Positions 9,121 to 18,102 are shown, counted from the first letter of the stretch. The stretch is 64,000 nucleotides of DNA from an uncultured Phycisphaerales bacterium (GCA_937927975.1 CALEZT010000268.1:1-64000), one strand, 5' to 3'. Translations and numbers: made by a program. The notes: generated by a model not told the origin, from the letters alone.

Positions 9121-12100
9121 ATGCGCATTATGATTGTTCTTGTTGTGCTTTCGACTGCCGCCATGGTCTGTGCTGCCCCGGCGGGTGTGAGCTTTGTGCC
9201 ATCCGCGCGGAGCGTCGATTGCTATGATTTCGTCGAGATTGCCGTGAACGTTGAGAAGCCGGACGCGGCGAATCCCTTCACGGACGCCGTCGTCGAAGGG
9301 CGATTCACGCGGGCCGGCGGGTCGCCGGTGCACGTGGACGGCTTCTGCGATTCCGCCGACGGGCGGGTCTTCCGCATCCGCTTCATGCCCACCCAGCCTG
9401 GGGACTACGAGTACGCCGTCACGTATCGACAGGACGACTACAAGACTTCGCACAGCGGCCGATTCGTCGTGCGCAAGGGCAATCGCCGGGGCTTGATCCG
9501 CGTGGATAAGGAGCACCCGTGGCACTTCCTCTGGGAAGGGACGGGCGAGCACTTCTTCTGGAACGGGACCACCACCTATTGGCTGCTCGGCTGGGACGAC
9601 GAGACGATTCGCGGCAGCATCGACCGCCTGGCCCAGCTCAAGGTCAACCGCCTGCGCGTGGCCATCAACGGCCGGGTCAAGGACGGCCGCGCCTGGTTCG
9701 AGAATGTCTTTCCGACCGAGAGGTTCTCCTTCCTGATGAACCCCTGGGTTGCCCAGCGGCCGGACAGCGTCGAGAACCCCGGCTTCGATGTCACGCGGTT
9801 CAACCTGCCGCACTGGGAGAAGATCGAACGCCTGTTGCGGCACGCCCGCGAGAGGGACATGACCATCTCGATCATCTTCTACGTAGACGGCGCTCGGCCG
9901 GGCGTGGACCCGTTCGGCAAGGCCGGCATGGGCGGAGAAGATGAGCAGCGGTACTATCGCTACGCGATCGCCCGACTCGCGGCGTTCTCCAACGTGATGT
10001 GGGACGTCACGAACGAGTACCACCTGTTCCGCAACGAGGAATGGACCGACAAGATGGGGGCCTTCCTCAAGCAGTGCGATCCGTACGATCACGTGACATC
10101 GGTTCACGGCCACGGCCAGTTCCCGTTCCGCGCGTCCGAGTGGGCGGACTTCGCGATGTACCAGAGCTGGGATGAAAGCGGCGGCTATCGGTTCATGCTC
10201 AACAACCGCACTGAGCAGCAGAAGATCGGCCGGCCCATGCCGCAGGTCAATGAGGAATACGGCTATGAGGACCACTACCCCACCTGGGGCGGCGGTCGCC
10301 AGACCCCGGCCCGTTCCGCGGACAATCGCCGCCGGCTCGCCTGGGGCATGTACATGGCCGGCGGCTACCAGACCACCGGTGAACGCGCCGACACCGGCAC
10401 CGGCTGGGGCCCCGACACCGGCGGCGGCTGGATCAACGGTCGCGGCGACGACTCCATGACCATGCTCCAGGGCTACGGCCACATCGTGGACTTCTTCACC
10501 GCTCTGCCCTGGTGGAGACTCGAGCCCGACAACGGTTTCTTCGAGGTCCCGAGTCAAACCGTCGTACGCACCGAACTGACCCACGTCGTCTACACGCGCG
10601 ACAGCCAGGGCAAGGCCACGCTCTACGTCGTCGGAGAGCCCGTCTCGACCCAAGATGTCACCGGCGACCTGTCGAATTGGGACGACGGTTTCTGCCTGGC
10701 CATGGGCAATGAGCTGACGGGCGACCGGCCGTGGCTGGGCGAACTGCATCGGGTGGCTTTGTACGCCCGCGCGCTGGGGCCCGGCGAAATGGGTCGTGAC
10801 AAGTCGCCCGCCGGAGCGGCCGCGCTCTATGACTTCCGCGAGGGGGCAGGCGACGTCGTGAGGGACACGTCAGGCTCGGGCGCTCCGCTCGATCTCAAGG
10901 TGAAAGACGCCTCTGCTGTCCGGTGGCTTCCCGGCGGCGGCCTACGAATCGTCGGCTCGGCGGGGATCGCTTCGCCGGAGCCTGCCGCCAGGCTGATTCA
11001 GGCCGTCAAGCAGTCGAACGCGATCACGATCGAGGCCTGGATCAGGCCGGCCAGCACAACGCAGGCGGGTCCGTCCCGGATTGTGACGCTCTCGAAAGAC
11101 ACGAGCGCTCGCAACTTCACGCTGGGTCAAAAGGCAGGAGCGTATGAAGTGCGTCTTCGCACGACGACCACCTCTCCGAATGGCGAGCCCTCGCTGTCCT
11201 CGCCGGGCGGGGACGAGAGTACGCCTTCGGTCGTCGGCCAGAGGACTCCCGCAGGCGATCTGGCGGTGCTGTACTTCGCCGCCGGCGGATCCGCGACGAT
11301 CAAGCCCGGCTCGCTGAAGGGGAGCTCTCAGGCGAAGTGGTTCAATCCTCGCATGGGGCAGTACTCCTCTGCAAAGCCCGATTCGCAGGGCCGCTTCACG
11401 GCGCCGGACAAAGAGGATTGGACGCTGCTGCTTGGCTCCTCGGGGGCGGCCAAGAGGGCTGTCGTCAGGTTCAAGACGACCGCGAGCGACGGCGTGAGAA
11501 TCGAAGGGCTCGGAGCGGACAACCCGCTGATCTACGACAACGACTGGTGGTTCGACACGCCGGACAAGGACTATCTGTGGGCCAAGGCGAGTCTGGGCCA
11601 GGCCAATCTGCGGGGCAACATTGTCACTCGCGACCTCTGGGACTGGCGAAAGGGAGGTCTGTACAAGCTGCAACAGGGCATGGAGGATGCCGCCAAGTCC
11701 CTCGGGATCGCGCGTCGCAGCGGCCTCAGGAACATCCCGGACGCTGTGCCCGGCTGCGAGGAGGCCTTCCAGCAGCCCGCGAGCGGCCGGGTCGAGGATA
11801 CGAAGATCGTTCCGAGCAAAGGCAGCGAACTGATCGTCGCCGAGGCCCGCAAGGCCACGCCGGACAAGCCCCTGGTGGTCTTCGTCGGCGGGCCGCTGAA
11901 CACGGTCGCAAACGCCTATCTGATGGACCCGTCAATTGCGGATCGAATGGTCGTCTTCATGACCGATCTCTGCGGCTACAACGGCAAGGACCCCTGGGCG
12001 AACCACATCGTCGCGACCCGCTGCAAACTGGTCAATTACGGCGCGCACATCTGGTGGCCCCAGCGGCCCGAGCCGCCGGTGATGCCGCTGGAGCGGTTCG

Positions 12101-12405
12101 CGGAGTTGCCCCGGAACGAGATGACCGCGGACCTTTATCGCATGGCCAAGTGGTTCTGGGATCGCAGCACGAAAAAGGACAAGCCCGACCGCGACGACGG
12201 CTTCGCCGACGGGGCGCCGATCTTCTACTTCTTCGATCACAGGACCTGGCTGGGCGTCCAGCCGCAGAGAGTCACCGGTGTCTTCAATGTTCAGGACACG
12301 AGTGACATGCCGTACGATCTGCTCGATGTCCGCGAACTCGACTACAAGCTGATGACCGAGGACTTCTTCCGGGTCCTCAAGGACCCGGCCGTCTACGGCC
12401 GGTAA
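9121..12405 (+). CDS. Multidomain secreted GH: DUF5060-GH140-like barrel-LamG-collagen-binding-nucleoside-hydrolase-like
   Basis: 1094 residues. Order: signal peptide; DUF5060 beta-sandwich (about 22-120); DUF4038/GH140-like barrel (about 125-475; WDVTNEYHLF and QVNEEYGYEDHYP contain candidate acids); LamG segments (about 480-695); a collagen-binding-like segment (about 735-770, AKWFNPRMGQYSS and DKEDWTLLLG); and a nucleoside-hydrolase-like domain (about 795-1094; DNPLIYDNDWWFDTPDKDYLW). The LamG halves appear in reversed order: the piece with THVVYTRDSQGKATLYV and HRVALYARAL precedes the piece with AALYDFREGAG and AITIEAWIRP. Starts 10 bases after the preceding stop, so probably co-translated. 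The fusion suggests one enzyme acting on complex glycans, but activity of each part is unproven. Confidence 0.75.
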   Translation: MRIMIVLVVLSTAAMVCAAPAGVSFVPSARSVDCYDFVEIAVNVEKPDAANPFTDAVVEGRFTRAGGSPVHVDGFCDSADGRVFRIRFMPTQPGDYEYAVTYRQDDYKTSHSGRFVVRKGNRRGLIRVDKEHPWHFLWEGTGEHFFWNGTTTYWLLGWDDETIRGSIDRLAQLKVNRLRVAINGRVKDGRAWFENVFPTERFSFLMNPWVAQRPDSVENPGFDVTRFNLPHWEKIERLLRHARERDMTISIIFYVDGARPGVDPFGKAGMGGEDEQRYYRYAIARLAAFSNVMWDVTNEYHLFRNEEWTDKMGAFLKQCDPYDHVTSVHGHGQFPFRASEWADFAMYQSWDESGGYRFMLNNRTEQQKIGRPMPQVNEEYGYEDHYPTWGGGRQTPARSADNRRRLAWGMYMAGGYQTTGERADTGTGWGPDTGGGWINGRGDDSMTMLQGYGHIVDFFTALPWWRLEPDNGFFEVPSQTVVRTELTHVVYTRDSQGKATLYVVGEPVSTQDVTGDLSNWDDGFCLAMGNELTGDRPWLGELHRVALYARALGPGEMGRDKSPAGAAALYDFREGAGDVVRDTSGSGAPLDLKVKDASAVRWLPGGGLRIVGSAGIASPEPAARLIQAVKQSNAITIEAWIRPASTTQAGPSRIVTLSKDTSARNFTLGQKAGAYEVRLRTTTTSPNGEPSLSSPGGDESTPSVVGQRTPAGDLAVLYFAAGGSATIKPGSLKGSSQAKWFNPRMGQYSSAKPDSQGRFTAPDKEDWTLLLGSSGAAKRAVVRFKTTASDGVRIEGLGADNPLIYDNDWWFDTPDKDYLWAKASLGQANLRGNIVTRDLWDWRKGGLYKLQQGMEDAAKSLGIARRSGLRNIPDAVPGCEEAFQQPASGRVEDTKIVPSKGSELIVAEARKATPDKPLVVFVGGPLNTVANAYLMDPSIADRMVVFMTDLCGYNGKDPWANHIVATRCKLVNYGAHIWWPQRPEPPVMPLERFAELPRNEMTADLYRMAKWFWDRSTKKDKPDRDDGFADGAPIFYFFDHRTWLGVQPQRVTGVFNVQDTSDMPYDLLDVRELDYKLMTEDFFRVLKDPAVYGR

Positions 12406-13078
12406 GTTGAAAGGGCAATCCAGGGGTTTTGCGTTCAGCAAGAACCCAGGAAAGTGTCTTGCTTCAGGGGAAGTCTGCGATCCCAAACCGAGAACCCCCT
12501 GCGCAGGCGTCAAAACACGACAAGTCGTATCCTGAAGCCCGCCCCTGGATTGCCACGATGCGGGGCATGATGAACCAGTCCGTTGGAGGCGCCGTGCGGC
12601 CCCTAGCGTCCTTTGTGCGAGACCGCACGGCGCCATTCGAGAGAAAAGTAGAGGAGAGAAGTTGGTGTCCGGCCCAGACGGCCGACACGTGGCACTTAGA
12701 AGCCGATTGGCGGCAGGAATCGACGGGGGATTGGGGATGGCGCCCGAGGGGCCGCTGTGCGACCCCCCATGCTCCGACGTGGCCGAGCCCCGTGATCTGT
12801 TCGGGTCGGGACAACCGCGTCGGCAGCGGCCGAAACGTCCTCGTGATGAATCGATCCATCGCCATGCCTCGACATCCTGCCGGAGGCGCTCCTCCATTGG
12901 CTCACGGTCCTGCAATCCATCCACAATCGCAACTGAGGTGTGGTCTCCTCCATCCCTGGCGGACCCGTGAGCGATTTCCCAGCTTGTACCCGAGCGGCAA
13001 CGCCGAGTCAATGGGAAATCCTGCGAAAATCAATCGAATACGCTTGATTTCCGGACGTTATTGAATTTGGACCGATAA
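12406..13078. other. Intergenic region without recognised gene
   Basis: About 670 bases between convergent genes. Several open frames exist on both strands because of the high GC content, but none gives a recognisable protein, a signal peptide or a good ribosome binding site. It may hold decayed coding sequence. Confidence 0.5.
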
Positions 13079-13171
13079 ATCGGAGTCCTGCCCTCGTTTG
13101 GGGCTATCCCCAAACGACGACAAACACAGGTCGCAACTATCCGATTTCCTGTTAAGAAACAGGACTCCGAT
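13079..13171. repeat. Nested inverted-repeat element between convergent genes
   Basis: A perfect 12-bp outer inverted repeat (ATCGGAGTCCTG at 13079-13090 and its complement at 13160-13171) encloses a perfect 9-bp hairpin with CTAT loop (13095-13116) and a 7-bp hairpin with AAGA loop (13147-13164, which competes with the outer arm). It ends 8 bases from the stop of the aldolase/dehydrogenase gene and could act as a bidirectional terminator or be a small mobile palindrome. Confidence 0.65.
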
Positions 13172-13178
13172 ACAGGCG

Positions 13179-15143
13179 TCAGCGAACCATGACCTGGCCG
13201 GAGTCGGCGACCAGGGTCTGGCCGGTGATCGTGCGGGCCTTGTCCGAGCACAGGAACACCACCGCGTCGGCGATGTCCTGGCCCTTGATCTCCCGGCGAA
13301 GCGCGGTCTTGTTCACGTAGAAGGGGATGACCTCCTCGGGCTTGATCCCGTTCTTCCTGGCGCAGACCTTGATGTAATCGGGGTTCCAGATCTTGGAGCC
13401 TTCGAAGACGTTGCCCGGCGCGATGCTGTTGACGCGGATGCCATATTCGCCGAGCTCCAGCGCCCAGCCGCGGGCCATGTGCAGCTCGCCGGCCTTGGTC
13501 GCGTTGTAGGCGGTGTTGTTCTTGCTGGCGTCCAGGCCGCTCTTGGAGCTGAGGTTGACGATGCTGCCGCCGATGCCCTGGGCGATCATCGTGCGTGCGG
13601 CCTCGCGCGCCATCAGGAAGTAGCCGGTGAGGTTCACTTCCAGCGCCAACCGCCACTTGTCCGCGGGCATGTCCACCAGCGCGAACGGCGGGGCGATCCC
13701 TGCCGCGTTCACGAGGATGTCCAGGCCGCCCCATTCGCCCAGCAGTTCGTCGAACGCGCCGCGAACGCTCTGCTCGCTCGTGACGTCGCAGCGGATGGCC
13801 TTCACCTGGTTCTTGGGTCGCTCCTTGAGGATCATGGCAGCGGTCTCCTGCGCCCCGGCCACGTCGACATCGGCCAGGCCCACCATCGCGCCGGCTCGCG
13901 CCAGGCCGATCGCCAGGCTCCGGCCCAGCCCGCTGCCGGCGCCGGTGACGATCGCAATGCGATTGCTCAGCTCGCCGGGGCCCTCGCCGCCGATGAGCTT
14001 CTTGCGGAACGCCTCGGACTCCCAGTTGTTGATGAACTCCTGCTCGCGTCTGCTCAGACCCAGGACGCCTCCGAAGCGGTGGGCGTTCATGCGGACGGTG
14101 ACCGAGCCGTCGGCCATCTCGGAGGCCAGCGGGACGAGCGACTTGTCGGCCGCGATGAACAGGCCGAAGTCCTTGACGACGAACGCATACGGTGTCTTCT
14201 GCGTGCGGTCCAGTCTCATCTGGATCTTGCGGGCGATCTTCGCGGCGTCGGGCTCCTCGACCCACAGGGCCGGGCCGTTCGAGAAGACCAGCTCTTCCGG
14301 ATGCAGGGCAGGGGCGTCGAGCAGGGCCTTGGCGTCCTTGTGCGCCATGAAGGCCGCCATGTTCTCCGTCGGCGCGAAGTAGCTGACCGGCACATACTGC
14401 CCGGTGACCTCGAAGACCGCCTTGCGGATCATCAGCTTGGCCGAGGTGATCTCGTCGGCCGGCGGCGTTTTGATCCGCGGCACGCGGGGCGTCTTGATCC
14501 TGCTCTTGCAGGCTTCGATGACCTTGGTCACGAGCCTCAGGGCGCCGCCCGCGCTGTCGGCGGTGACGAAGACGCCATGTTTTTCGAGGAACAGGATCGG
14601 GGGCTTGTCGCCGTGCTCCGCTACGTAGCCTTCGACGAGGGCCGCGATCTTCTTGGCGAGCATGTAGCCGGGGTCGGCATAGGGCACCCACAAGGGCGGG
14701 TACTTCTCGCCTGCGAAGAGCTTCGCCAGCTCCTTCTGGCCGTTCTGGGCGTTCACGTAGGCCGAGACGACCAGCGGGTGCAGGTGGATCACGTGCGTCT
14801 TGAGCAGCGCGTGGAGATGCGACTCGACCGAAGGCCTGGCGCCGTGTGCACAGTGGTCCTCGCAGGCGTCCAGCAGCCGGCTGACCACGTTGTTCTCGCG
14901 GGCGATCGGGTCGAGCTTGTTGAGCGACCTGTCCTGGATGATCGCCAGGACCGGCTCGATCCGCAGCCTTCGCCAGCCTCGCTGCTCGCTCATGTCCTTC
15001 AGGGCCGTGCCGCTGGCCTTGATGTACATGTGCCGGCCGTCCTCGGTCTTGACCGAGGTGTTGCCGCCGCCGCCCAGGACCAGCGCGGGGTCTTTGCCCG
15101 TGGTGTTCGAGATCCGAATCAAGTCAGCCAATGCCTTGTCCAT
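13179..15143 (-). CDS. rhaEW: Bifunctional L-rhamnulose-1-phosphate aldolase / short-chain dehydrogenase
   Basis: 654 residues. Residues 1 to about 400 form a class II aldolase/adducin domain (LGGGGNTSVKT, MYIKASGTALKDM). Residues about 415-654 form a Rossmann short-chain dehydrogenase with VTGAGSGLGRS for NAD binding and catalytic Ser533, Tyr546 and Lys550 (YNATK). In characterised fusions of this type the aldolase splits L-rhamnulose-1-phosphate to dihydroxyacetone phosphate and L-lactaldehyde, and the second domain oxidises lactaldehyde to lactate. It supplies the last catabolic step for rhaA and rhaB, which lie 8-15 kb away on the same strand but are separated by the accessory stretch. 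GAGG lies upstream of the ATG. Confidence 0.88.
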   Translation of the reverse strand: MDKALADLIRISNTTGKDPALVLGGGGNTSVKTEDGRHMYIKASGTALKDMSEQRGWRRLRIEPVLAIIQDRSLNKLDPIARENNVVSRLLDACEDHCAHGARPSVESHLHALLKTHVIHLHPLVVSAYVNAQNGQKELAKLFAGEKYPPLWVPYADPGYMLAKKIAALVEGYVAEHGDKPPILFLEKHGVFVTADSAGGALRLVTKVIEACKSRIKTPRVPRIKTPPADEITSAKLMIRKAVFEVTGQYVPVSYFAPTENMAAFMAHKDAKALLDAPALHPEELVFSNGPALWVEEPDAAKIARKIQMRLDRTQKTPYAFVVKDFGLFIAADKSLVPLASEMADGSVTVRMNAHRFGGVLGLSRREQEFINNWESEAFRKKLIGGEGPGELSNRIAIVTGAGSGLGRSLAIGLARAGAMVGLADVDVAGAQETAAMILKERPKNQVKAIRCDVTSEQSVRGAFDELLGEWGGLDILVNAAGIAPPFALVDMPADKWRLALEVNLTGYFLMAREAARTMIAQGIGGSIVNLSSKSGLDASKNNTAYNATKAGELHMARGWALELGEYGIRVNSIAPGNVFEGSKIWNPDYIKVCARKNGIKPEEVIPFYVNKTALRREIKGQDIADAVVFLCSDKARTITGQTLVADSGQVMVR

Positions 15144-15284
15144 CGCAGAGATACCTCACAAAACCCAGAACGTCCATCCAACGAAGCGGTCACTATTACC
15201 ACAATCCGCCCCGTTTGTCCATTGCCGAGACGTTTGCACAAACGAACCCAATCCGCCGTTCGGCGACTCTCTCCCGCCCTTGGA

Positions 15285-15423
15285 ATTGGCTTCGTTTCGC
15301 AGAATCCGCCTCACTTGACACTTCAAACTTGACACCCCCCGAAATTGGCTTCGTTTCGCGAAATTCACCTCACTTGACACTTGAAACTTCAAACTTGACA
15401 CTCCCTGATTGGCTTCGTTTCGC
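15285..15423. repeat. Three direct copies of ATTGGCTTCGTTTCGC
   Basis: Exact copies at 15285-15300, 15344-15359 and 15408-15423, spaced 59 and 64 bases apart and separated by related CACTTGACACTT/CAAACTTGACA blocks. The TTGAAACTTGACACTTC block recurs near 39170-39190, so this is a dispersed repeat rather than a coding tandem. Confidence 0.7.
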
Positions 15424-15723
15424 ACAAACCTCCGCCCGCCCAGACATAGATTCCGCCTGGCGACTCCCGGCGGCAACCGGACAACCGCCGTCCCGGCAGA
15501 GGCGTCCGACGGAAGGTCCGGAAGACAGGTGAAGACACGGATTCACACGGATGGACACGGATTTCAGGCATACCACGCCTCGCCCATCTGTCTCTGTAAC
15601 CTCGGTGTCGAAGGGGTGAAACCACACCGGTCCCGGCGTACCGGCAGCCGTACCTTTCTTATAGACGCCCCCAGGCCCCTGTATGTTTCACAGTAATCCA
15701 AAATATCTGATATTTCTCCGACC

Positions 15724-15772
15724 CGTGGCGAGGGCGTCCCGCCCTTGCGTCGCGAGGCCGTCCCGGACTCAC
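15724..15772. repeat. REP-like GC palindrome, degenerate
   Basis: Contains GAGGGCGTCCCGCCCTTG, a hairpin with the GCGTCCCGC core shared with the modules at 19.6, 27.1, 28.6 and 37.7 kb, followed by a decayed second palindrome. Confidence 0.55.
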
Positions 15773-15986
15773 AGAGCCGTCGCGCCCCCCGTTGTTCTAC
15801 ACATCTCTGGCTTATCCTGTCGCCAGGGGGTTCAAGGCCCGCCCGAAGCGGTCGTGCAAAGGAGATTTACCGCTTTTCGCCAGCAGCATGATGGAGAAAT
15901 CGGGATTTCATCCAGACAGCGGGATCGCCCAGACCGGCGAACCGGGCTCTGCCGGCATCATGCTTCTGGCCAAAGCGGAAAGGGGA

Positions 15987-16012
15987 CCCAAACGCAGTGC
16001 ATCGCGTTTGGG
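15987..16012. repeat. Hairpin CCCAAACGC/GCGTTTGGG
   Basis: A perfect 9-bp stem with an 8-base loop (AGTGCATC). Its stem resembles the hairpins at 13095-13116 and 27184-27203. No adjacent gene end is recognisable. Confidence 0.55.
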
Positions 16013-16290
16013 AACCCAATCTCCCTCACAGGCCCGCCGCAGGCGTGTCTGCTCCGCCAGGCAAGATGGGCAGAACAACGGGGGCTCTGCCCCCCGCCCC
16101 CCGGCATTTACCGCTTTGGGCCAGCAGCATGGTGAAGTGGCTCGTGGCTAGTGCCCCGTGCCCCGGATCACGGATCACGGGTCACAGGTCACAGGGTCGG
16201 ACGAATCCCTCTTTACACCCTGTCGGCGAGGCTCTACAATGAAATGGCAGACCCAGAACGAAGGGACCTTGGCTGATACCGAGACAGGCC

Positions 16291-16342
16291 GGGGTCCTCG
16301 AGCGGAAGTACCGGTTGGAAGAAGGCGAAATGTGTAGGTGTG
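16291..16342 (+). repeat. 52-base repeat, left copy
   Basis: This block ending GAAATGTGTAGGTGTG is repeated with scattered substitutions at 17357-17409, so the HIRAN gene is bracketed by direct repeats about 1.07 kb apart. Confidence 0.6.
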
Positions 16343-16411
16343 ATCCGAATTCTTCCTATGTTCGTATGCGGGTCCATTTAGTTGTTGTTCTGTCATGAGG
16401 ACATCTGACCC

Positions 16412-17296
16412 ATGCGCGTCTACTTGAAACAATCCGACGTGGAGTCCGATGCGGGCAAGCAGTTGCTGGACCTGACGGTCCGCATCGCCATGGACGGCGA
16501 ACTTGATCTCGACGAAATCGAGACTCTTCGCGATTGGCTGCTGGCCAACGAAGCCAACACTCAAATCGCTGCCATTGGGTACCTACGCGACATCATGACG
16601 CGTGTAGCCGCAGATGGTGTTATCGACCGCGACGAGTTGATCGAGCTTCATCTCGCGGTCGAACGTGTGGTCCCGCCATCTCACCGCCCGCCGATCGTTG
16701 AAGCACGCAAGAAGCGGGAGGCTGCGCGTCGCGAGCGTTCGAAAGAAGCCCGTCGGGTTGAGCGAAAAAGGGAGAATGAGGAGCGAAAGCGGCTTCGTGA
16801 AGAAGAGTCCGCGCGCAAGATGCGGCTACGTCACTCGTTCGCCAAGGTCGCAGGGGTAACCTTCCCGAACGATGATGGTTCCGAGCGTCAAACAATCATT
16901 CGTCGCTGCAAAGCAGGTGAGCACCTGATCCTTCGTCACGACCCCGATAACGAGTACAGTGAGTTGGCGATTCAAGTGCTGCGCGAAAATGGCGAGCAAC
17001 TGGGCCATGCCCCTGAATATCTTGCAGAGCGGATCTGCCAGGAGATCGAAGCAGGCTACCAAGCCGTGGGGGTCATCAAGGATGTCACCGGTGGGACGTG
17101 GGACAAGCCGACCCGTGGCGTGAACTTCCTTACGGTGTTCCTGTCAGGGGACGTGAGCCGCGAAGAGCTTCAAAAGTATGTAGTCGACACCTTCGCCGCC
17201 GATGGCGTTGAATTGCCCGGGGGAGAGAGGGGCGATTTCGCCTTTAGCCCGTCGCAAGCACGCCAACCAGCCAAGCCTTGGTGGAAATTCTGGTAA
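16412..17296 (+). CDS. TerB-like / HIRAN domain protein
   Basis: 294 residues, cytosolic. Residues 1-85 are an all-helical acidic region (DLTVRIAMDGELDLDEIETL, RVAADGVIDRDELIEL) with the paired motif pattern of TerB-like domains. Residues about 92-140 are a very basic/acidic charged helix (KKREAARRERSKEARR). Residues about 145-245 fit the HIRAN domain (FAKVAGVTFPNDDG, LRHDPDNEYSELAIQVL, LGHAPEYLAERI), which in other proteins binds DNA ends or stalled forks. The tail ends in KPWWKFW. It may sense DNA damage or handle foreign DNA; no enzyme domain is fused. It sits in a repeat-bracketed accessory stretch. The ATG is 13 bases after GAGG. Confidence 0.75.
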   Translation: MRVYLKQSDVESDAGKQLLDLTVRIAMDGELDLDEIETLRDWLLANEANTQIAAIGYLRDIMTRVAADGVIDRDELIELHLAVERVVPPSHRPPIVEARKKREAARRERSKEARRVERKRENEERKRLREEESARKMRLRHSFAKVAGVTFPNDDGSERQTIIRRCKAGEHLILRHDPDNEYSELAIQVLRENGEQLGHAPEYLAERICQEIEAGYQAVGVIKDVTGGTWDKPTRGVNFLTVFLSGDVSREELQKYVVDTFAADGVELPGGERGDFAFSPSQARQPAKPWWKFW

Positions 17297-17304
17297 TTTA
17301 GGCC

Positions 17305-17352
17305 TAATCGGGGGATAGCATACTCAATTCGGGATCGAAATAGGTAAGCTGT
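17305..17352 (+). repeat. 48-base dispersed repeat, copy 1
   Basis: Begins TAATCGGGGGATAGC and ends AGGTAAGCTGT. Copies 2 and 3 are at 18103-18150 and 19406-19453, all on the same strand, differing at a handful of positions. Confidence 0.8.
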
Positions 17353-17356
17353 TGCT

Positions 17357-17409
17357 GGAAATCCTCAAGAGGAAGTAGCGGTTGGAAGAAAGTGAAATGC
17401 GTAGGTGTG
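17357..17409 (+). repeat. 52-base repeat, right copy
   Basis: Partner of 16291-16342; lies directly after 48-base repeat copy 1, so the two blocks may be parts of one larger element. Confidence 0.6.
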
Positions 17410-17489
17410 CCCCCGCTTCTTCGGAAGCGATAGACCAGTCCAAATACGCCTGCCGACCTAACAAGGTCGGGTCGAGAAAGGGGATTCTG

Positions 17490-17972
17490 ATGAAGCGGAC
17501 TTTGGGGATGATGATCGCTTGTACAGCCGGGGCGTGGCTGATCTTGACGGTGCCCTCGCACGCCGATGTCGACGACGGAAACACGACCGTGGCCTTGGCG
17601 GTCTGGGAAGCGAAAACCCATTCCGAGCGAGAGGAGTTGGTGTTGGCTTGGGGCCGGCAGTGCCGCGCCGAAGGCTACATGGGCACCGTGCGGGTGTGGT
17701 CGCAGGGCAAAGCCCTCTTGGCCACCCACGAGTGGGGGCGCTCCGTCGAACTGTACGACTACGCCCCGCCCCGAGAGCTGTTGACCGCCGCCGACCGACG
17801 GAAGCCCGACCAAGAGGCGGCGCAGTGGTTGCTGTATGCGGCGATCTTCGTGATTGCCTTTTGCCTTTGGGCTATGGTTATGCAGCGGGTCTTCCGCGTC
17901 AACCACATCGTGGCCTTGCTGCGTGAGATTCGGGAGGGCATTGAGACCCTCAATCGCCGCAACGTCGGGTGA
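17490..17972 (+). CDS. Membrane-anchored protein of unknown function, 160 aa
   Basis: Started at 17490 because GAAAGGGG lies 6 bases upstream and the protein then opens with a signal peptide (MKRTLGMMIACTAGAWLIL, cleavage near SHA). A soluble segment of about 75 residues (VWEAKTHSEREELVLAWGRQ, MGTVRVWSQGKALLA) is followed by one transmembrane helix (WLLYAAIFVIAFCLWAMVM) and a basic cytoplasmic tail with a helix (LREIREGIETLNRR). An upstream in-frame ATG at 17382 would remove the signal-like start and lies in repeat sequence. No family recognised. Confidence 0.6.
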   Translation: MKRTLGMMIACTAGAWLILTVPSHADVDDGNTTVALAVWEAKTHSEREELVLAWGRQCRAEGYMGTVRVWSQGKALLATHEWGRSVELYDYAPPRELLTAADRRKPDQEAAQWLLYAAIFVIAFCLWAMVMQRVFRVNHIVALLREIREGIETLNRRNVG

Positions 17973-18102
17973 CCGCTACTCCCCCATCCTGAATCGGCTG
18001 CTCGGAAGAGTAGTGGCAGACCTACACATTTCACAAACCGGTACGGCGTAGGAGATACCGAAGACCGGGGTCAAGAACTGAAACAGGGCGTATATAATAA
18101 TA

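Larger units (their letters stand above)
15144..16411. other. Gene-poor, repeat-rich region
   Basis: About 1.27 kb with no convincing gene. It contains three copies of a 16-base repeat (15285-15423), a REP-like hairpin pair (about 15724-15772), a strong hairpin (15987-16012) and a copy of the 52-base repeat that also follows the HIRAN gene (16291-16342). Short ATCACGG/GTCACAGG direct repeats occur near 16165-16200. Open frames here are low-complexity and lack start signals. Confidence 0.6.

Noticed and set aside
12429..13064. 211-codon open frame in the intergenic region
   Set aside because: No ribosome binding site, no recognisable domain and low-complexity composition; competing frames exist on the other strand.
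13098..15332. 744-codon open frame on the plus strand opposite the aldolase/dehydrogenase gene
   Set aside because: It is antisense to a gene with clear domains and reflects third-position GC bias. The same reasoning removes the long antisense frames at 569-1759, 21469-23925 and 36749-39181.
15683..16135. 150-codon open frame across REP-like and hairpin sequence
   Set aside because: Its translation follows the repeats and shows no protein-like pattern.
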